Origin: Lachnotalea sp. AF33-28
GTDB taxonomy: Bacteria > Bacillota > Clostridia > Lachnospirales > Lachnospiraceae
NCBI RefSeq assembly: GCF_003477885.1
Contig: NZ_QUEE01000010.1
Span: forward strand, 124,001 to 188,000
Reading direction: 5' to 3'
Length of the DNA stretch: 64,000 nt
Part shown: piece after piece, positions 35,160 to 44,558 of the stretch
How positions within the stretch are numbered: position 1 is the stretch's first letter
Layout of the letters: each line of letters opens with the position of its first letter
Position numbers and translations under genes: made by a program
Notes under the pieces: model-generated
What the model saw: the letters and a program-made list of their open reading frames with translations, nothing else
Database searches by the model: none
Told to the model about the DNA's origin: nothing

Positions 35160-35596
35160 TAATCGGATATGTAGAGCAGAGAAAAGACACCTTGATCAGA
35201 ATAGCATTAGCAGCTGCAAAACGGCAGCAGAATTTTTTTATGGGAAAAGGCAGGCTGCGGCCGATGAGAATGTCGGATATCGCATCGGACATCTGCCTGC
35301 ATGAATCTACAGTGAGCCGCGCTGTTTCAGGAAAATACCTGCAGTTTCCATGTGGCACCATATTGATGAAAGAGCTGTTTTCCCGTAATGCAACGGAGGA
35401 TGCCGGACTTCGCGCGGAGGATATAAAGATTATGATAGAGGAAATTGTGGATGGCGAGGACAGCAGAAAACCTTTCAGCGACCAAAGACTTACGGATCTG
35501 CTGAAGGCACGGAATGTGAATATATCCAGGCGAGCTGTGGCGAAATACCGTGAAGAGCTGGGCATCCCGAGCAGTGTGGACAGAAAGGACAGATGA
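35156..35596 (+). CDS. Sigma-54 C-terminal DNA-binding protein (second half of a split RpoN)
   Basis: This 146-residue product corresponds to the last third of RpoN. IIGYVEQRKDTLIRIA and FFMGKGRLRPM precede the helix-turn-helix MSDIASDICLHESTVSRAV. KYLQFPCGTILMKELFS, SRKPFSDQRLTDLL and the RpoN box ISRRAVAKYREELGIP follow. Start ATG 35156 has AAAGG five bases upstream and overlaps the region I stop. The roughly 200-residue core-binding domain is absent, so by itself it could bind -24/-12 promoters but not recruit polymerase in the usual way. It is followed after four bases by a sigma-54 activator gene. The reading frame and RpoN box are well preserved, which argues against long decay. Confidence 0.75.
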   Translation: MIIGYVEQRKDTLIRIALAAAKRQQNFFMGKGRLRPMRMSDIASDICLHESTVSRAVSGKYLQFPCGTILMKELFSRNATEDAGLRAEDIKIMIEEIVDGEDSRKPFSDQRLTDLLKARNVNISRRAVAKYREELGIPSSVDRKDR

Positions 35597-35600
35597 GCGA

Positions 35601-37502
35601 ATGGATAAATACAGAATATGCTGTGTGACGTACAGAGAACTGGACAGTCTGGTGAGAACTGCCATCAAAGGTTTATCCGATGATGAGGTGGAGATTGATG
35701 TGATCAGCGGTCTGCGCGAGGAAATCCTGCCGGAACTGCAAAAGAAGATTGCAGATGGGATTGAAATTGTGATTGCCGGCGGGGCAAATGCCAGAATCGT
35801 CAGGGATTTCTGCAATATTCCGGTGCTGGACTACCGGATCAGCAGTATGGATTATCTGCTGGCGGTACAGAAAAACTGTGAAAGCGGTGGGAGGGCGGCA
35901 ATTGTGACCTACAGGGAGCCTCTGGGAACGGAGCTTAAGCACTATCTTGATGAAGTACATATGGATGTGGCTAATATCATCTATGAGGATACGCAGGAGC
36001 TGGAGAGCCTGATGAAAGAGGACAGTGCGGCGACGATTATCGGAGGTGCTCATGCGGTGGAAGTTGCCGGAAAGCTTCATAAAAAATCAGTATTGATTTA
36101 TCCGGGCCAATCCGCTATCCGTGATTCCATCCTGCAGGCTAAGGAGCTGTTGAAGAGGCTGCGCATGGAGAGGGAGAATTCGCTGTTTATACAGGCCATG
36201 GTGGATTACAGCGCCAACGGTATCCTGATGACGGACAAAAACGGCTGTATTCTGAACCATAATCTGAGTGCGGGAACTATGCTTGAATTTGGCGGCAGAT
36301 CGCTGAAGGGCCAGTATATCCAACTCCTCTTGCCGGCCGGCGGTCTGGAGGATTTCGCGGGTTCGGGCCTTAAGGAGTCAAAAAAAATCATTCGGGCAGA
36401 GACGAAGGAGCTGCTGCAGACCTGGATCAGGATTGAGGATAAACATGGCCAGTATATCGGCAATGTTTGTGTGCTTTCCGATGTATCGGATATTCAGAAG
36501 ATGCAGTTGGAGTATAAGGAAAAGGAACGAAAGGCAAGACGGGAGCGCGGGTTTGAAGGCAAGTATAATTTCAGCGATATTACAGGATCGTCCTATGCGA
36601 TCAAAGACTGTATAGCGGACGCCAGGTTCTTTGCGTCAAGCGATGCAAATGTGCTGATCTATGGAGAGACCGGAGTAGGAAAAGAGTTGTTTGCGCAGGG
36701 GATTCATAACAGCAGTGAGAGACGCAAAGGGCCCTTTATCGGCATTAACTGTGCGGCCCTTCCCGAAAATCTGCTGGAGACCGAGCTGTTCGGCTATGAC
36801 GAGGGCGCGTTCACCGGCGGTAAAAAAGGCGGAAAGAAAGGGTTGTTTGAGCTGGCGGAAAACGGAACGCTGTTTCTCGATGAGGTGGGGGAGATCAATC
36901 CCGGTCTGCAGGCCAGGCTGCTGCGCGTGCTGCAGGAGAAGGAAGTGATGCATGTGGGAGGCGACCGTATGATACCGATTAACGCCCGGGTAATCTCCGC
37001 TACCAACCGCAATCTGGAACTGTTGGACGCTAAGGCATTTCGCCGGGACCTGCTGTATCGGCTGAATGTGTTGGAACTGAAACTTCCTCCTCTGCGGGAG
37101 AGAGAAGACGATGCAATCCATCTGTTTGAAACATTCTATGCGAAAAAGACGGACCTGCCGCTGCACGCGGAGGTTAAGCCGATCATCGCTTCCTACACCT
37201 GGCCGGGAAATATCAGAGAACTGCAAAATGTCTGTGAGCGATATTATTTGTATATCAAGTCAGGTGAAAACCGGAGTATAGGCTATATTAAGCGCTGTAT
37301 GGTGAGGGCAATCGGAGAGGAACGGCTGTTTCGGGACATTCTGTCAAGATATCATTACAGTACGGATCACCCGGAGGATATCACGTCGGATATGATTAAG
37401 GAAATCTCCGGAATTTTTATGTATAATAAAGAGCAGATAGCTGTAAAACTGGGGACGAGCAGGACTACTCTCTGGAGAAAATTAAATAAAGAGGAGCGGT
37501 AA
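35601..37502 (+). CDS. Sigma-54-dependent activator, PrpR type
   Basis: The 633-residue protein has, in order: a PrpR_N sensor domain (1 to about 180), a PAS domain (about 200-300), an AAA+ domain with Walker A YGETGVGKE near residue 354, Walker B LFLDEVGE and arginine-finger region FRRDLLYRLNV, and a Fis-type helix-turn-helix (NKEQIAVKLGTSRTTLWRKL). The sigma-54 contact loop reads GAFTGG rather than GAFTGA. It remodels sigma-54 polymerase at -24/-12 promoters in response to a small organic acid or its CoA derivative (family knowledge). The ATG at 35601 is preferred; an in-frame start at 35550 lies inside the RpoN-like gene. A -24/-12 promoter with upstream repeats lies 160 bases beyond its stop. 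Confidence 0.9.
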   Translation: MDKYRICCVTYRELDSLVRTAIKGLSDDEVEIDVISGLREEILPELQKKIADGIEIVIAGGANARIVRDFCNIPVLDYRISSMDYLLAVQKNCESGGRAAIVTYREPLGTELKHYLDEVHMDVANIIYEDTQELESLMKEDSAATIIGGAHAVEVAGKLHKKSVLIYPGQSAIRDSILQAKELLKRLRMERENSLFIQAMVDYSANGILMTDKNGCILNHNLSAGTMLEFGGRSLKGQYIQLLLPAGGLEDFAGSGLKESKKIIRAETKELLQTWIRIEDKHGQYIGNVCVLSDVSDIQKMQLEYKEKERKARRERGFEGKYNFSDITGSSYAIKDCIADARFFASSDANVLIYGETGVGKELFAQGIHNSSERRKGPFIGINCAALPENLLETELFGYDEGAFTGGKKGGKKGLFELAENGTLFLDEVGEINPGLQARLLRVLQEKEVMHVGGDRMIPINARVISATNRNLELLDAKAFRRDLLYRLNVLELKLPPLREREDDAIHLFETFYAKKTDLPLHAEVKPIIASYTWPGNIRELQNVCERYYLYIKSGENRSIGYIKRCMVRAIGEERLFRDILSRYHYSTDHPEDITSDMIKEISGIFMYNKEQIAVKLGTSRTTLWRKLNKEER

Positions 37503-37517
37503 CGCGCGAATCGGCTA

Positions 37518-37548
37518 CTCAAAAGGCTTCAGGAGGGAGCCTTTTGAG
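37518..37548 (+). terminator. Hairpin after the activator gene
   Basis: CTCAAAAGGCT/AGCCTTTTGAG, an 11-bp stem with a nine-base loop but no long T-run. It separates the regulators from the sigma-54 promoter region. Confidence 0.5.
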
Positions 37549-37565
37549 TTACAAATGTCTATAAA

Positions 37566-37618
37566 TTCAAATGTTTCAAATTTTGTCTAAAATAGCACTT
37601 TGAAACAAAACATTTCAA
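37566..37618 (+). promoter_or_regulatory. Probable upstream activating sequence for the PrpR-type activator
   Basis: TGTTTCAAA (37572-37580) and its exact inverse TTTGAAACA (37599-37607) are 27 bases apart, with partial repeats TTCAAATG before and ACATTTCAAG (37610-37618) after. They lie 55-90 bases upstream of the -24 element, where enhancer-binding proteins act. Confidence 0.55.
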
Positions 37619-37659
37619 GAAATTCTGATAAATATCCCATAATATACGGTTTAAAAAGT

Positions 37660-37675
37660 TGGCACGTTTCTTGCT
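37660..37675 (+). promoter_or_regulatory. Sigma-54 (-24/-12) promoter
   Basis: TGGCAC (37660-37665), five bases, TTGCT (37671-37675). The invariant GG (37661-37662) and GC (37673-37674) have the exact 10-base gap required. It lies about 120 bases before the CoA-transferase gene and next to a sigma-54 activator gene. Confidence 0.85.
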
Positions 37676-37796
37676 AATAAATATTAATAGAGGGGAAATA
37701 AATCCCCTGACAGTAAGTAAAGTGTACTCTCGGAATCTCTTTGTGCCTGATTTTGAGAGCTTTCGAGAGTATATCAAAGAGAACGGAGGTTGAATT

Positions 37797-38990
37797 ATGT
37801 GTCACAGAGGATTGCTGGAAGGCGTAAGGGTTCTGGATCTGACACGGGTGCTGGCCGGGCCGTACTGCGGCATGATACTGGCCGATATGGGAGCGGATGT
37901 GATTAAAATAGAACGCAGGGAAAAGGGCGATGATGCCAGGAACAATGCGCCGGTCATAAACGGTGAAAGCGCCTATTTTATGAATCTGAACCGAAACAAG
38001 AGGGGGATGACGCTGGATTTAAAGAGCCAAAAAGGTAAAGAAATTTTTCGTAAACTGGTTAAGCGCAGCGATATCGTGCTGGAAAATTTCCGCCCCGGTG
38101 TGATGGAACGTCTGGGCCTGGGATATGAGGAGCTTAAGAAGATAAATCCCGCCATTGTATATGGAGCTGTTTCCGGATTCGGACAGTACGGCCCTTACAG
38201 CAGCCGTGCCGGATATGATATCGTGGGGCAGGCTATGAGCGGCCTCATGAGCACCACGGGCTGGCCGGACACGCCGCCGACCAGATCTGGAACGGCGATT
38301 TCGGATGTCAGTGCAGGATTGAGTTGCTGCATCGGGGTGCTGGCGGCCTACATAAACCGGCTGAAAACCGGAGAGGGGGAGAAGGTGGATATCTCGCTGG
38401 TGGATACAATGGTTTCATCTCTGGAGATCATCAATATGATTTACCTGTGTACCGGACGGGTACCGGATCGCATTGGAAACCGGTATGAAGCGATCTATCC
38501 CTATGATTCTTTTCAGGCAAAAGACGGTATGGTGGTCATAGCCTGCGGCAATAACAAGCTCTATGAACTGTTGAAGGGAATAATCGGAGACTCCCGGCTG
38601 GCGGCCCCTGAATTTTCAGACAACCTTTTGCGGGTGGAGCACCACAAAAAGTTGAAAGCCATATTGGAGGAGTGGACCGTGCTGCATGGGATTCATGATA
38701 TTGTGGATCGCCTGTTGACGGCGGGAATTCCTTCTGCGCCGATCTATTCTATCGATCAGGTAGTGAAGGATCCGCATATCGGCGGCGCGCGGGAGATGTT
38801 CGTGGAAGTAGAGCACCCCAAAGCGGGAAGAGTGACGCTGACGGGAAGCCAGTTTAAGTTCACGAATAGGAAAGTGGAAATTAGCAGGCCGTCCCCTATG
38901 CTGGGAGAGCATACGCGGGAAATCTTGACAAAAGAGCTTAATATGGAGCCGGAAGAATATGAACGGCTGCTTAGAGAGAAGGTGATCTGA
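37797..38990 (+). CDS. Family III CoA-transferase (CaiB/BaiF)
   Basis: The protein is 397 residues long. LEGVRVLDLTRVLAGPYCGMILADMGADVIKIE at the N-terminus and LNRNKRGMTLDLKSQKG are diagnostic; the usual catalytic Asp lies in the later GYDIVGQAMSG region (near residue 140). Family III enzymes move CoA between organic acids through an acyl-aspartate intermediate. It is the first gene behind the sigma-54 promoter, with ACGGAGG upstream, and probably activates the acid that the next gene product cleaves. Confidence 0.92.
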   Translation: MCHRGLLEGVRVLDLTRVLAGPYCGMILADMGADVIKIERREKGDDARNNAPVINGESAYFMNLNRNKRGMTLDLKSQKGKEIFRKLVKRSDIVLENFRPGVMERLGLGYEELKKINPAIVYGAVSGFGQYGPYSSRAGYDIVGQAMSGLMSTTGWPDTPPTRSGTAISDVSAGLSCCIGVLAAYINRLKTGEGEKVDISLVDTMVSSLEIINMIYLCTGRVPDRIGNRYEAIYPYDSFQAKDGMVVIACGNNKLYELLKGIIGDSRLAAPEFSDNLLRVEHHKKLKAILEEWTVLHGIHDIVDRLLTAGIPSAPIYSIDQVVKDPHIGGAREMFVEVEHPKAGRVTLTGSQFKFTNRKVEISRPSPMLGEHTREILTKELNMEPEEYERLLREKVI

Positions 38991-38991
38991 A

Positions 38992-39903
38992 ATGAAACCG
39001 CAAGTGAATGTGGTAGAGATCGGCCCCAGGGACGGGTTCCAGAATGTAAAGGAGTTCATTCCGACCGCCCTGAAGCTGGAAATTATCAGAAACATCCTTA
39101 AAGCTGGCATCCGGAAAGTCCAGATCACATCCTTTGTAAGCACAAGGGCCATACCGCAGATGCAGGATGCAGAAGAAGTAGCAAAGACCGTCATCGAAGA
39201 ATATCCATGTGCGGAATTGTTCGCGCTGGTCCCGAATGTGTATGGAGCGAAAAGCGCTGTCGCGGTGGGACTCAAGGAGATCGCGCCGGTTATATCCTTA
39301 AGCGCTTCCCACAATATAGCCAATGTAAAGCGGACGCATGAACAGTCCTATGCCCAGATCGGGCAGATGCGGCAGCTTTTCCCCGAACTGAAGCTGACTG
39401 TTGATATAGCGACAGCATTTGGCTGTCCTTTTGAAGGATGTATGCCGGTTGAACAACTGCTGGAAATGATCGGGAGACTGAAAAGCATGGGAATTCACGC
39501 ATTTACGTTATGTGATACGATCGGCATCGCTTATCCGTCACAGGTTAAGCATGTAATGCAGGAGGTAAAAGCGGCCTTCCCGGGATCCGAGTTCAATATC
39601 CATATACATGATACAAGAAATTTAGGTGTGCTCAACAGCTATACCGCTGTGCTGGCCGGCGCGGATTCCGTGCAGACGGCGCTGGGCGGTCTGGGCGGCT
39701 GCCCGTTCGCACCGGGCGCTACGGGCAATACGGCCACGGAGGATTTCATCTATCTGTTACAACGGGAAGGGTATGAAACGGGCGTTGATTTTGAGGTGCT
39801 TATGGCAGCCGCCCGCATGGAGTTTGACAGGATTGACGGCAATTTCAGTGGACATCAGATCCGTATCTCAAAGAATCCCCGTTATGTAAAGCAGGAGGCT
39901 TAA
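38992..39903 (+). CDS. HMG-CoA-lyase-like aldol lyase
   Basis: The 303-residue HMGL-like TIM barrel begins VVEIGPRDGFQN, where Arg and Asp bind substrate and metal. HIHDTRNLG supplies metal-ligand His residues, and GGLGGCPFAPGATGN holds the catalytic Cys loop typical of 3-hydroxy-3-methylglutaryl-CoA lyases. Such enzymes split HMG-CoA or related 3-hydroxyacyl-CoAs into acetyl-CoA (or propionyl-CoA) and a keto acid. It follows the CoA-transferase by one base, which suggests a two-step pathway. The exact acyl group is not known. Confidence 0.9.
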   Translation: MKPQVNVVEIGPRDGFQNVKEFIPTALKLEIIRNILKAGIRKVQITSFVSTRAIPQMQDAEEVAKTVIEEYPCAELFALVPNVYGAKSAVAVGLKEIAPVISLSASHNIANVKRTHEQSYAQIGQMRQLFPELKLTVDIATAFGCPFEGCMPVEQLLEMIGRLKSMGIHAFTLCDTIGIAYPSQVKHVMQEVKAAFPGSEFNIHIHDTRNLGVLNSYTAVLAGADSVQTALGGLGGCPFAPGATGNTATEDFIYLLQREGYETGVDFEVLMAAARMEFDRIDGNFSGHQIRISKNPRYVKQEA

Positions 39904-39930
39904 ATCAGATAAAAGAAAAGAGGATAAACC

Positions 39931-40890
39931 ATGAAAATCGTTGTGTTAGACGGATATACAGAAAATCCGGGGGATCTTTCCTGGGACGGCCTTAAAAATT
40001 TGGGGGAGCTGACGGTTTATGACAGGACTCAGCTGGAAGACATCGTGGAGCGGATCGGAGATGCCGAAGCCATATATGTTAATAAAACGCCGGTATCTGA
40101 AGCTGTAATGGAGCGATGCCCGAATCTTAGGTTCATTGGTGTTCTGGCTACGGGATACAATGTGGTGGATGTAAAAGCGGCCAAAGAGCGGGACATTGTC
40201 GTATGTAATATCCCTTCTTACGGCACCGATGCCGTAGCGCAGTACACCTTCGCTCTGTTGCTGGAACTGTGCCATCATGTGGGGGAGCATTCCGAGAGTG
40301 TAAAGGATGGGGCATGGAGCAGATGCCCAGACTGGTGTTTCTGGAATTATCCGTTGATGGAACTGGCCGGTAAGGTGATGGGAATCATTGGATTCGGCCG
40401 GATCGGAAGACGGGTAGCAGAGATTGCGCTGGCTTTTGGCATGAAGGTGATCTATTACACTCAAGGAAGCTGTGAAACACCGGAAGGGGAGCGCTGCCGC
40501 TGTGTTTCATTGGATGAGCTGCTGGAAAATGCGGATGTGATCACGCTGCACTGCCCGCTGACACCGGAAACTGAAGGCATGATTCACTCCGGAACAATAG
40601 CCAGAATGAAACAAGGCGTATTGCTGATCAACGATTCCAGAGGGCCGCTGATTGTTGAGGAGGATCTAAGTGCGGCTCTATGCAGCGGTAAGATCGGCGG
40701 CGCGGCAGTGGATGTCGTATCGACGGAGCCGATCTGCGGGGATAATCCGCTGCTTACCGCACCCAATACTGTCATTACCCCTCATATTGCCTGGGCTCCA
40801 AGGGAGGCCAGACAGCGCCTTATGGATATCGCAGTGGAAAACCTGGTGCAGTTTTGCAAGGGAACGCCGCAAAATGTGATCAATGTATGA
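39931..40890 (+). CDS. D-2-hydroxyacid dehydrogenase (NAD-dependent)
   Basis: The 319 residues show the Rossmann motif GIIGFGRIGRRVAEIA near residue 152. The catalytic pattern includes Arg in NDSRGPLI, Glu in VVSTEPI and His in TPHIAWAP, matching glycerate/hydroxypyruvate-type D-2-hydroxyacid dehydrogenases. It may convert the keto acid from the lyase step, or an imported hydroxy acid. It lies in the sigma-54 operon, and its last bases overlap an in-frame alternative start of the following permease gene. Confidence 0.9.
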   Translation: MKIVVLDGYTENPGDLSWDGLKNLGELTVYDRTQLEDIVERIGDAEAIYVNKTPVSEAVMERCPNLRFIGVLATGYNVVDVKAAKERDIVVCNIPSYGTDAVAQYTFALLLELCHHVGEHSESVKDGAWSRCPDWCFWNYPLMELAGKVMGIIGFGRIGRRVAEIALAFGMKVIYYTQGSCETPEGERCRCVSLDELLENADVITLHCPLTPETEGMIHSGTIARMKQGVLLINDSRGPLIVEEDLSAALCSGKIGGAAVDVVSTEPICGDNPLLTAPNTVITPHIAWAPREARQRLMDIAVENLVQFCKGTPQNVINV

Positions 40891-40906
40891 GAATGGAGGC
40901 CGCTCT

Positions 40907-41842
40907 GTGAAAAAAAAGCATGTGAAAAAAAACAGAATAAAACGGTACGCAACCTACGCGGTACATCACTGGACATTATATGCGCTGGTGCTGCCGGGAT
41001 TAATCTACCTGATTGTATTCAAATATATCCCAATGGCGGGACTGGTGATCGCGTTTCAGGATTTCAATCCGTTTGTCGGCATACTTAAGAGCCCATTTGT
41101 GGGGCTGAAACATTTTCGCTTTTTATTTTCAGGAAGGGATTTTGTTCCTCTGTTGGTCAATACGCTGTCCATTTCCCTGTTAAACCTGCTGTTTTATTTC
41201 CCGATGCCGATCGTCATCGCACTGCTGTTAAATGAGATACGCAGCTACAGGTATAAGAGCCTGGTGCAGACCATGGTCTATATCCCGCATTTTATATCCT
41301 TTGTCATTGTGGCCAGCATTACCTATGTGCTCTGCAATGAGGATACCGGACTGGTCAACAGCATCATCCGTTCTCTGACCGGCACAACAAAGCCACTGCT
41401 GTCGGGCACACAGTATTTCCGCCCGATCATTGTGATCCAGAATATATGGAAGGAGACTGGCTGGGGCATGATCATATTTCTGGCGGCTCTGGCGGGCGTG
41501 GATGTCCAGCTTTATGAAGCGGCAAAGGTGGACGGTGCCGGACGCTGGCGTCAGATGTGGCACATCACTCTTCCGGCTATTAAGGGTACGATAGTGATTA
41601 TGCTGATTTTAAGGGTGGGAGCGCTGCTCAATACCGGCTATGAACAGATCTATTTGATGTCCAATGCGCTGAACCGCTCGGTGGCGGATGTATTTGACAC
41701 TTATGTTTACCGGATCGGCGTTTCCAACGGACAATACTCTTTTGCCACCGCCGTAGGAATTTTCAAAGGGATCGTAGGCTGTGTGATGGTGCTTACCACC
41801 AACTGGCTGGCCAAGAGGATGGGCGAAAGCGGAATCTACTGA
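40907..41842 (+). CDS. ABC transporter permease, LplB type
   Basis: This is a six-span permease of the LplB/YteP family: LVLPGLIYLIVFKYIPMAG near the N-terminus, an EAA loop YEAAKVDGAGRWRQMWHITLPAIKG and the family-specific LNTGYEQIYLM and YRIGVSNGQYSFATAVG. The GTG at 40907 is preferred because GGAGG lies about nine bases upstream; an ATG at 40883 is in frame but overlaps the dehydrogenase gene. These importers carry complex oligosaccharides, for example pectin or plant glycoside fragments, and use a shared ATPase. Confidence 0.9.
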   Translation: MKKKHVKKNRIKRYATYAVHHWTLYALVLPGLIYLIVFKYIPMAGLVIAFQDFNPFVGILKSPFVGLKHFRFLFSGRDFVPLLVNTLSISLLNLLFYFPMPIVIALLLNEIRSYRYKSLVQTMVYIPHFISFVIVASITYVLCNEDTGLVNSIIRSLTGTTKPLLSGTQYFRPIIVIQNIWKETGWGMIIFLAALAGVDVQLYEAAKVDGAGRWRQMWHITLPAIKGTIVIMLILRVGALLNTGYEQIYLMSNALNRSVADVFDTYVYRIGVSNGQYSFATAVGIFKGIVGCVMVLTTNWLAKRMGESGIY

Positions 41843-41858
41843 CAGGGGGAAGATTATT

Positions 41859-42770
41859 TTGAAAATTAATAATAACAGAAATAGCAATGCGATCAGAGGT
41901 TCCGTCGGTTACCGCACCACACAGGTATTTATCTATCTGTTTGCCGGGTTGATCGGAATTATGGCGATTCTGCCGTTTTTATATGTGCTGGGAGGCTCCT
42001 TTGCAACGGAACGGGAATTATATGAGCGCCCATTTCTGATTATCCCGCACGAATTTTCATTAAATGCATATAAGTTTATCCTGGATGATGGCCGTATTCT
42101 GAAAGGCCTGCTCAACTCGATCAAGGTAACGCTGGCCGGCACTGCGGTTGCAATGGCATTATCCGCCACCTTCGCTTATCCGCTTTCCAGAAAGGATTTT
42201 AACGGCAGGGCCACAATCTTAAATATGGTTATTGTGACCATGGTCTTTTCCGGCGGTCTGATTCCCAATTATCTGCTGGTGAAGTCGTTGAATATGATTG
42301 ACAGCTATGCGGCTCTGATTTTCCCGGGCGCCATGAGTGCGTTTAATATGGTGATTATTAAAAATTTCTTTGAACAGATACCGCAGGAACTGTCGGAGTC
42401 CGCTGTGATAGACGGCTGTACGGATGCGGGGATATTTTTCAGGATTGTGCTGCCTCTTTCCAAACCGGTTCTGGCATCCATCAGCCTGTTTTATGCGGTG
42501 GGCTATTGGAACGATTATTTTAATTGCATGCTCTATATCAATGATACGGCGAAGCAGACGGCGCAGCTGATCCTGCGCTCCATCGTGCTGCTTGCTTCCG
42601 GATTTGATCTGTCGGGAAGCCCGATTGATTTCGGACCGATGGGGGCACCGCCGGAACAGGCGGTCAAGCTGGCATCCACGATTGTAACCATTGTGCCCAT
42701 ACTGGTGGTCTATCCTTTTGTACAGAAGTTTTTTACAAAGGGTGTCATGGTAGGTGCAGTTAAAGGGTGA
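41859..42770 (+). CDS. ABC transporter permease, YtcP type
   Basis: This 303-residue partner of the LplB-type permease has a YLFAGLIGIMAILPFLYVLGGSFATERE start, an EAA loop ELSESAVIDGCTDAGIFFRIVLPLSKP and ends QKFFTKGVMVGAVKG, the characteristic end of YtcP proteins. The start codon is probably TTG at 41859, following GGGGGAAG. The binding-protein gene follows after about 100 bases. Confidence 0.9.
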   Translation: MKINNNRNSNAIRGSVGYRTTQVFIYLFAGLIGIMAILPFLYVLGGSFATERELYERPFLIIPHEFSLNAYKFILDDGRILKGLLNSIKVTLAGTAVAMALSATFAYPLSRKDFNGRATILNMVIVTMVFSGGLIPNYLLVKSLNMIDSYAALIFPGAMSAFNMVIIKNFFEQIPQELSESAVIDGCTDAGIFFRIVLPLSKPVLASISLFYAVGYWNDYFNCMLYINDTAKQTAQLILRSIVLLASGFDLSGSPIDFGPMGAPPEQAVKLASTIVTIVPILVVYPFVQKFFTKGVMVGAVKG

Positions 42771-42871
42771 GAGCCCTTTCTGAATGCCGGTCTGCGGCTT
42801 GCGGCCGGCAGGAATACCCGGGAGCGGCTATACGGGCCGCAACGGAAAAATATAAACAGGAGGAAGTATTT

Positions 42872-44536
42872 ATGAAGCGGAACAAAGGAAGATGGATGAG
42901 AGCAGCAGCCATGCTGCTGACACTGGTACTGTTGATGGGAACCTTTACGGCCTGCGGCAGCTCCGGGGATGCACAGACTACCGGCGGCACGTCCGCAGCG
43001 GGCACATCCGCGGCAGGGGGTGAAACGGATGAAAGCGGTGGCGGCAGCAGTGCTTCCGGTGATTTTCACGGCCAGCTGCCGGAGGATTTCAAAATCTCCA
43101 TTATGCTGACGGATTTTGTAGGCAGCCCTAACAGCGGTGAATACGGCGAACAGGTTCATGAGATGCTGGAGGAGATTACCGGCTATCAATTTGAAATTAC
43201 CTGGGTGACCAGTGACAGCTATAACGATAAGGTGAGCACAATACTGGCCAGCGGTGTCTCGGCGATGCCGATGATCATGAAGCTGAACACTCAGACCGGC
43301 GTGGTGATCAGCGCAGCTGCCAGCGGAGCCTTCTGGCCGATCGAGGATTATCTGTACAACAGTGAAGTGTATCCCAATATATCACAGGCCAAAAAGGAGA
43401 TCGAGCAGAATTTCACCATTGACGGACATACGTATGGTCTGCATAACCTGTCCTCTCCCATTGGAAGATACGGTTTGGGCTACCGGGCGGACTGGGCAAA
43501 AAAGCTGGGTATCGGCGAGCCTTCCACCATCGATGATGTGTATGACATGCTCTATGCCTTTACCTACGGAGATCCTGACGGTAACGGAGCCGACGATACC
43601 TATGGATTAAATCTGTGCAGTTACACAGGTCCGCTGGATGAGATGCAGACGTGGTTTGGCTGCGGCAATGGCTGAGTGGATGACGGAGACGGAAACCTTG
43701 TGCCGGTGCATATGACGGATGAATATATGGAGGCTGTGGACTGGTTTAAGAAGCTCTATGATGACGGACTGCTCGCTAAGGACTGGGCGATCCGTGACGG
43801 AGGGACCTGGAAGGATGACAGCTACAACGGAAAGGCAGGGGCTTATATGGACTGCCTGGATGATGTGAAGAAAATCTGGGATTATTATGTGGACAATGAG
43901 ATTCCCAGCGTTTTAAATGACGAAGAGCCGGCATCTATGGCTATGGTATCCGGAATATCCAAAGATGGGCAGAATCCGAAGACAGCAGCATGTGTTTCCA
44001 AGAACTTCTTTGTAATTACCAGAGCTGCGCAGTCCGAAGCGGAGGTTCAGGCCTGCCTGGAGTTTTTGGATAAGCTGTGCGGAAATGATGCGCTTATGCT
44101 CATGAATTATGGACTGGAAGGAATTAACTGGGAGAAAAACAGTGAGGGAGAAGTGGAGAAGATCAATGTGGATGATACTGTGATCAGTAAGTCCTATGCG
44201 GGATTAGATCAGCTGAATCCTTACATCCCTAATAAGCAGTCCACTGACTATACATTTGCTGAGGATGAGAGAACAAAAGTGCAGAACGAAAAATTTGAAG
44301 AGGGCGCCAGGATCGCGGTTTATAATCCGGCACTGGGGTATCTGGGCAATGCTCCGACTTATGTGGCACAGGGCGGCAATCTCAATCTGATCTTAAGCGA
44401 TGCGAGGACCCAGTATATCGTGGGACAGATTGACAGGGAACAGCTGATGGAACAGTTCGATTTGTGGTATGCCTCCGGCGGAGAGGCTGTGATCGCGGAA
44501 GTGAATGAACAGTATCACGCGGACCGGAAACAGTGA
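42872..44536 (+). pseudogene. ABC transporter substrate-binding lipoprotein interrupted by an in-frame UGA
   Basis: The ATG at 42872 follows AGGAGG. A lipoprotein signal peptide ends in TFTAC (Cys near residue 28), followed by a Gly/Ser/Thr/Ala linker and an LplA-like solute-binding fold. At codon 268 (43673-43675) a TGA replaces what should be Trp (TGG): upstream reads TWFGCGNG, downstream resumes in the same frame with VDDGDGNLVPVHMT and continues for 286 residues to TGA 44534-44536. Everything else looks intact, so the mutation is recent or UGA is read through. Without readthrough only the N-terminal lobe would be made, leaving the transporter without a receptor. Confidence 0.8.
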
Positions 44537-44558
44537 AGCTGATGTGAAAGATGTTTAT

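Noticed and set aside
35140..35170. Programmed -1 frameshift joining the two sigma-54 frames
   Set aside because: No slippery heptamer is present near the overlap, and the ATGA junction with its own AAAGG site explains the arrangement better. The missing middle domain would not be restored by a shift.
43673..43675. Selenocysteine at the UGA of the binding-protein gene
   Set aside because: The context fits a Trp codon, no SECIS-like hairpin is evident just downstream, and binding proteins of this family are not selenoproteins.
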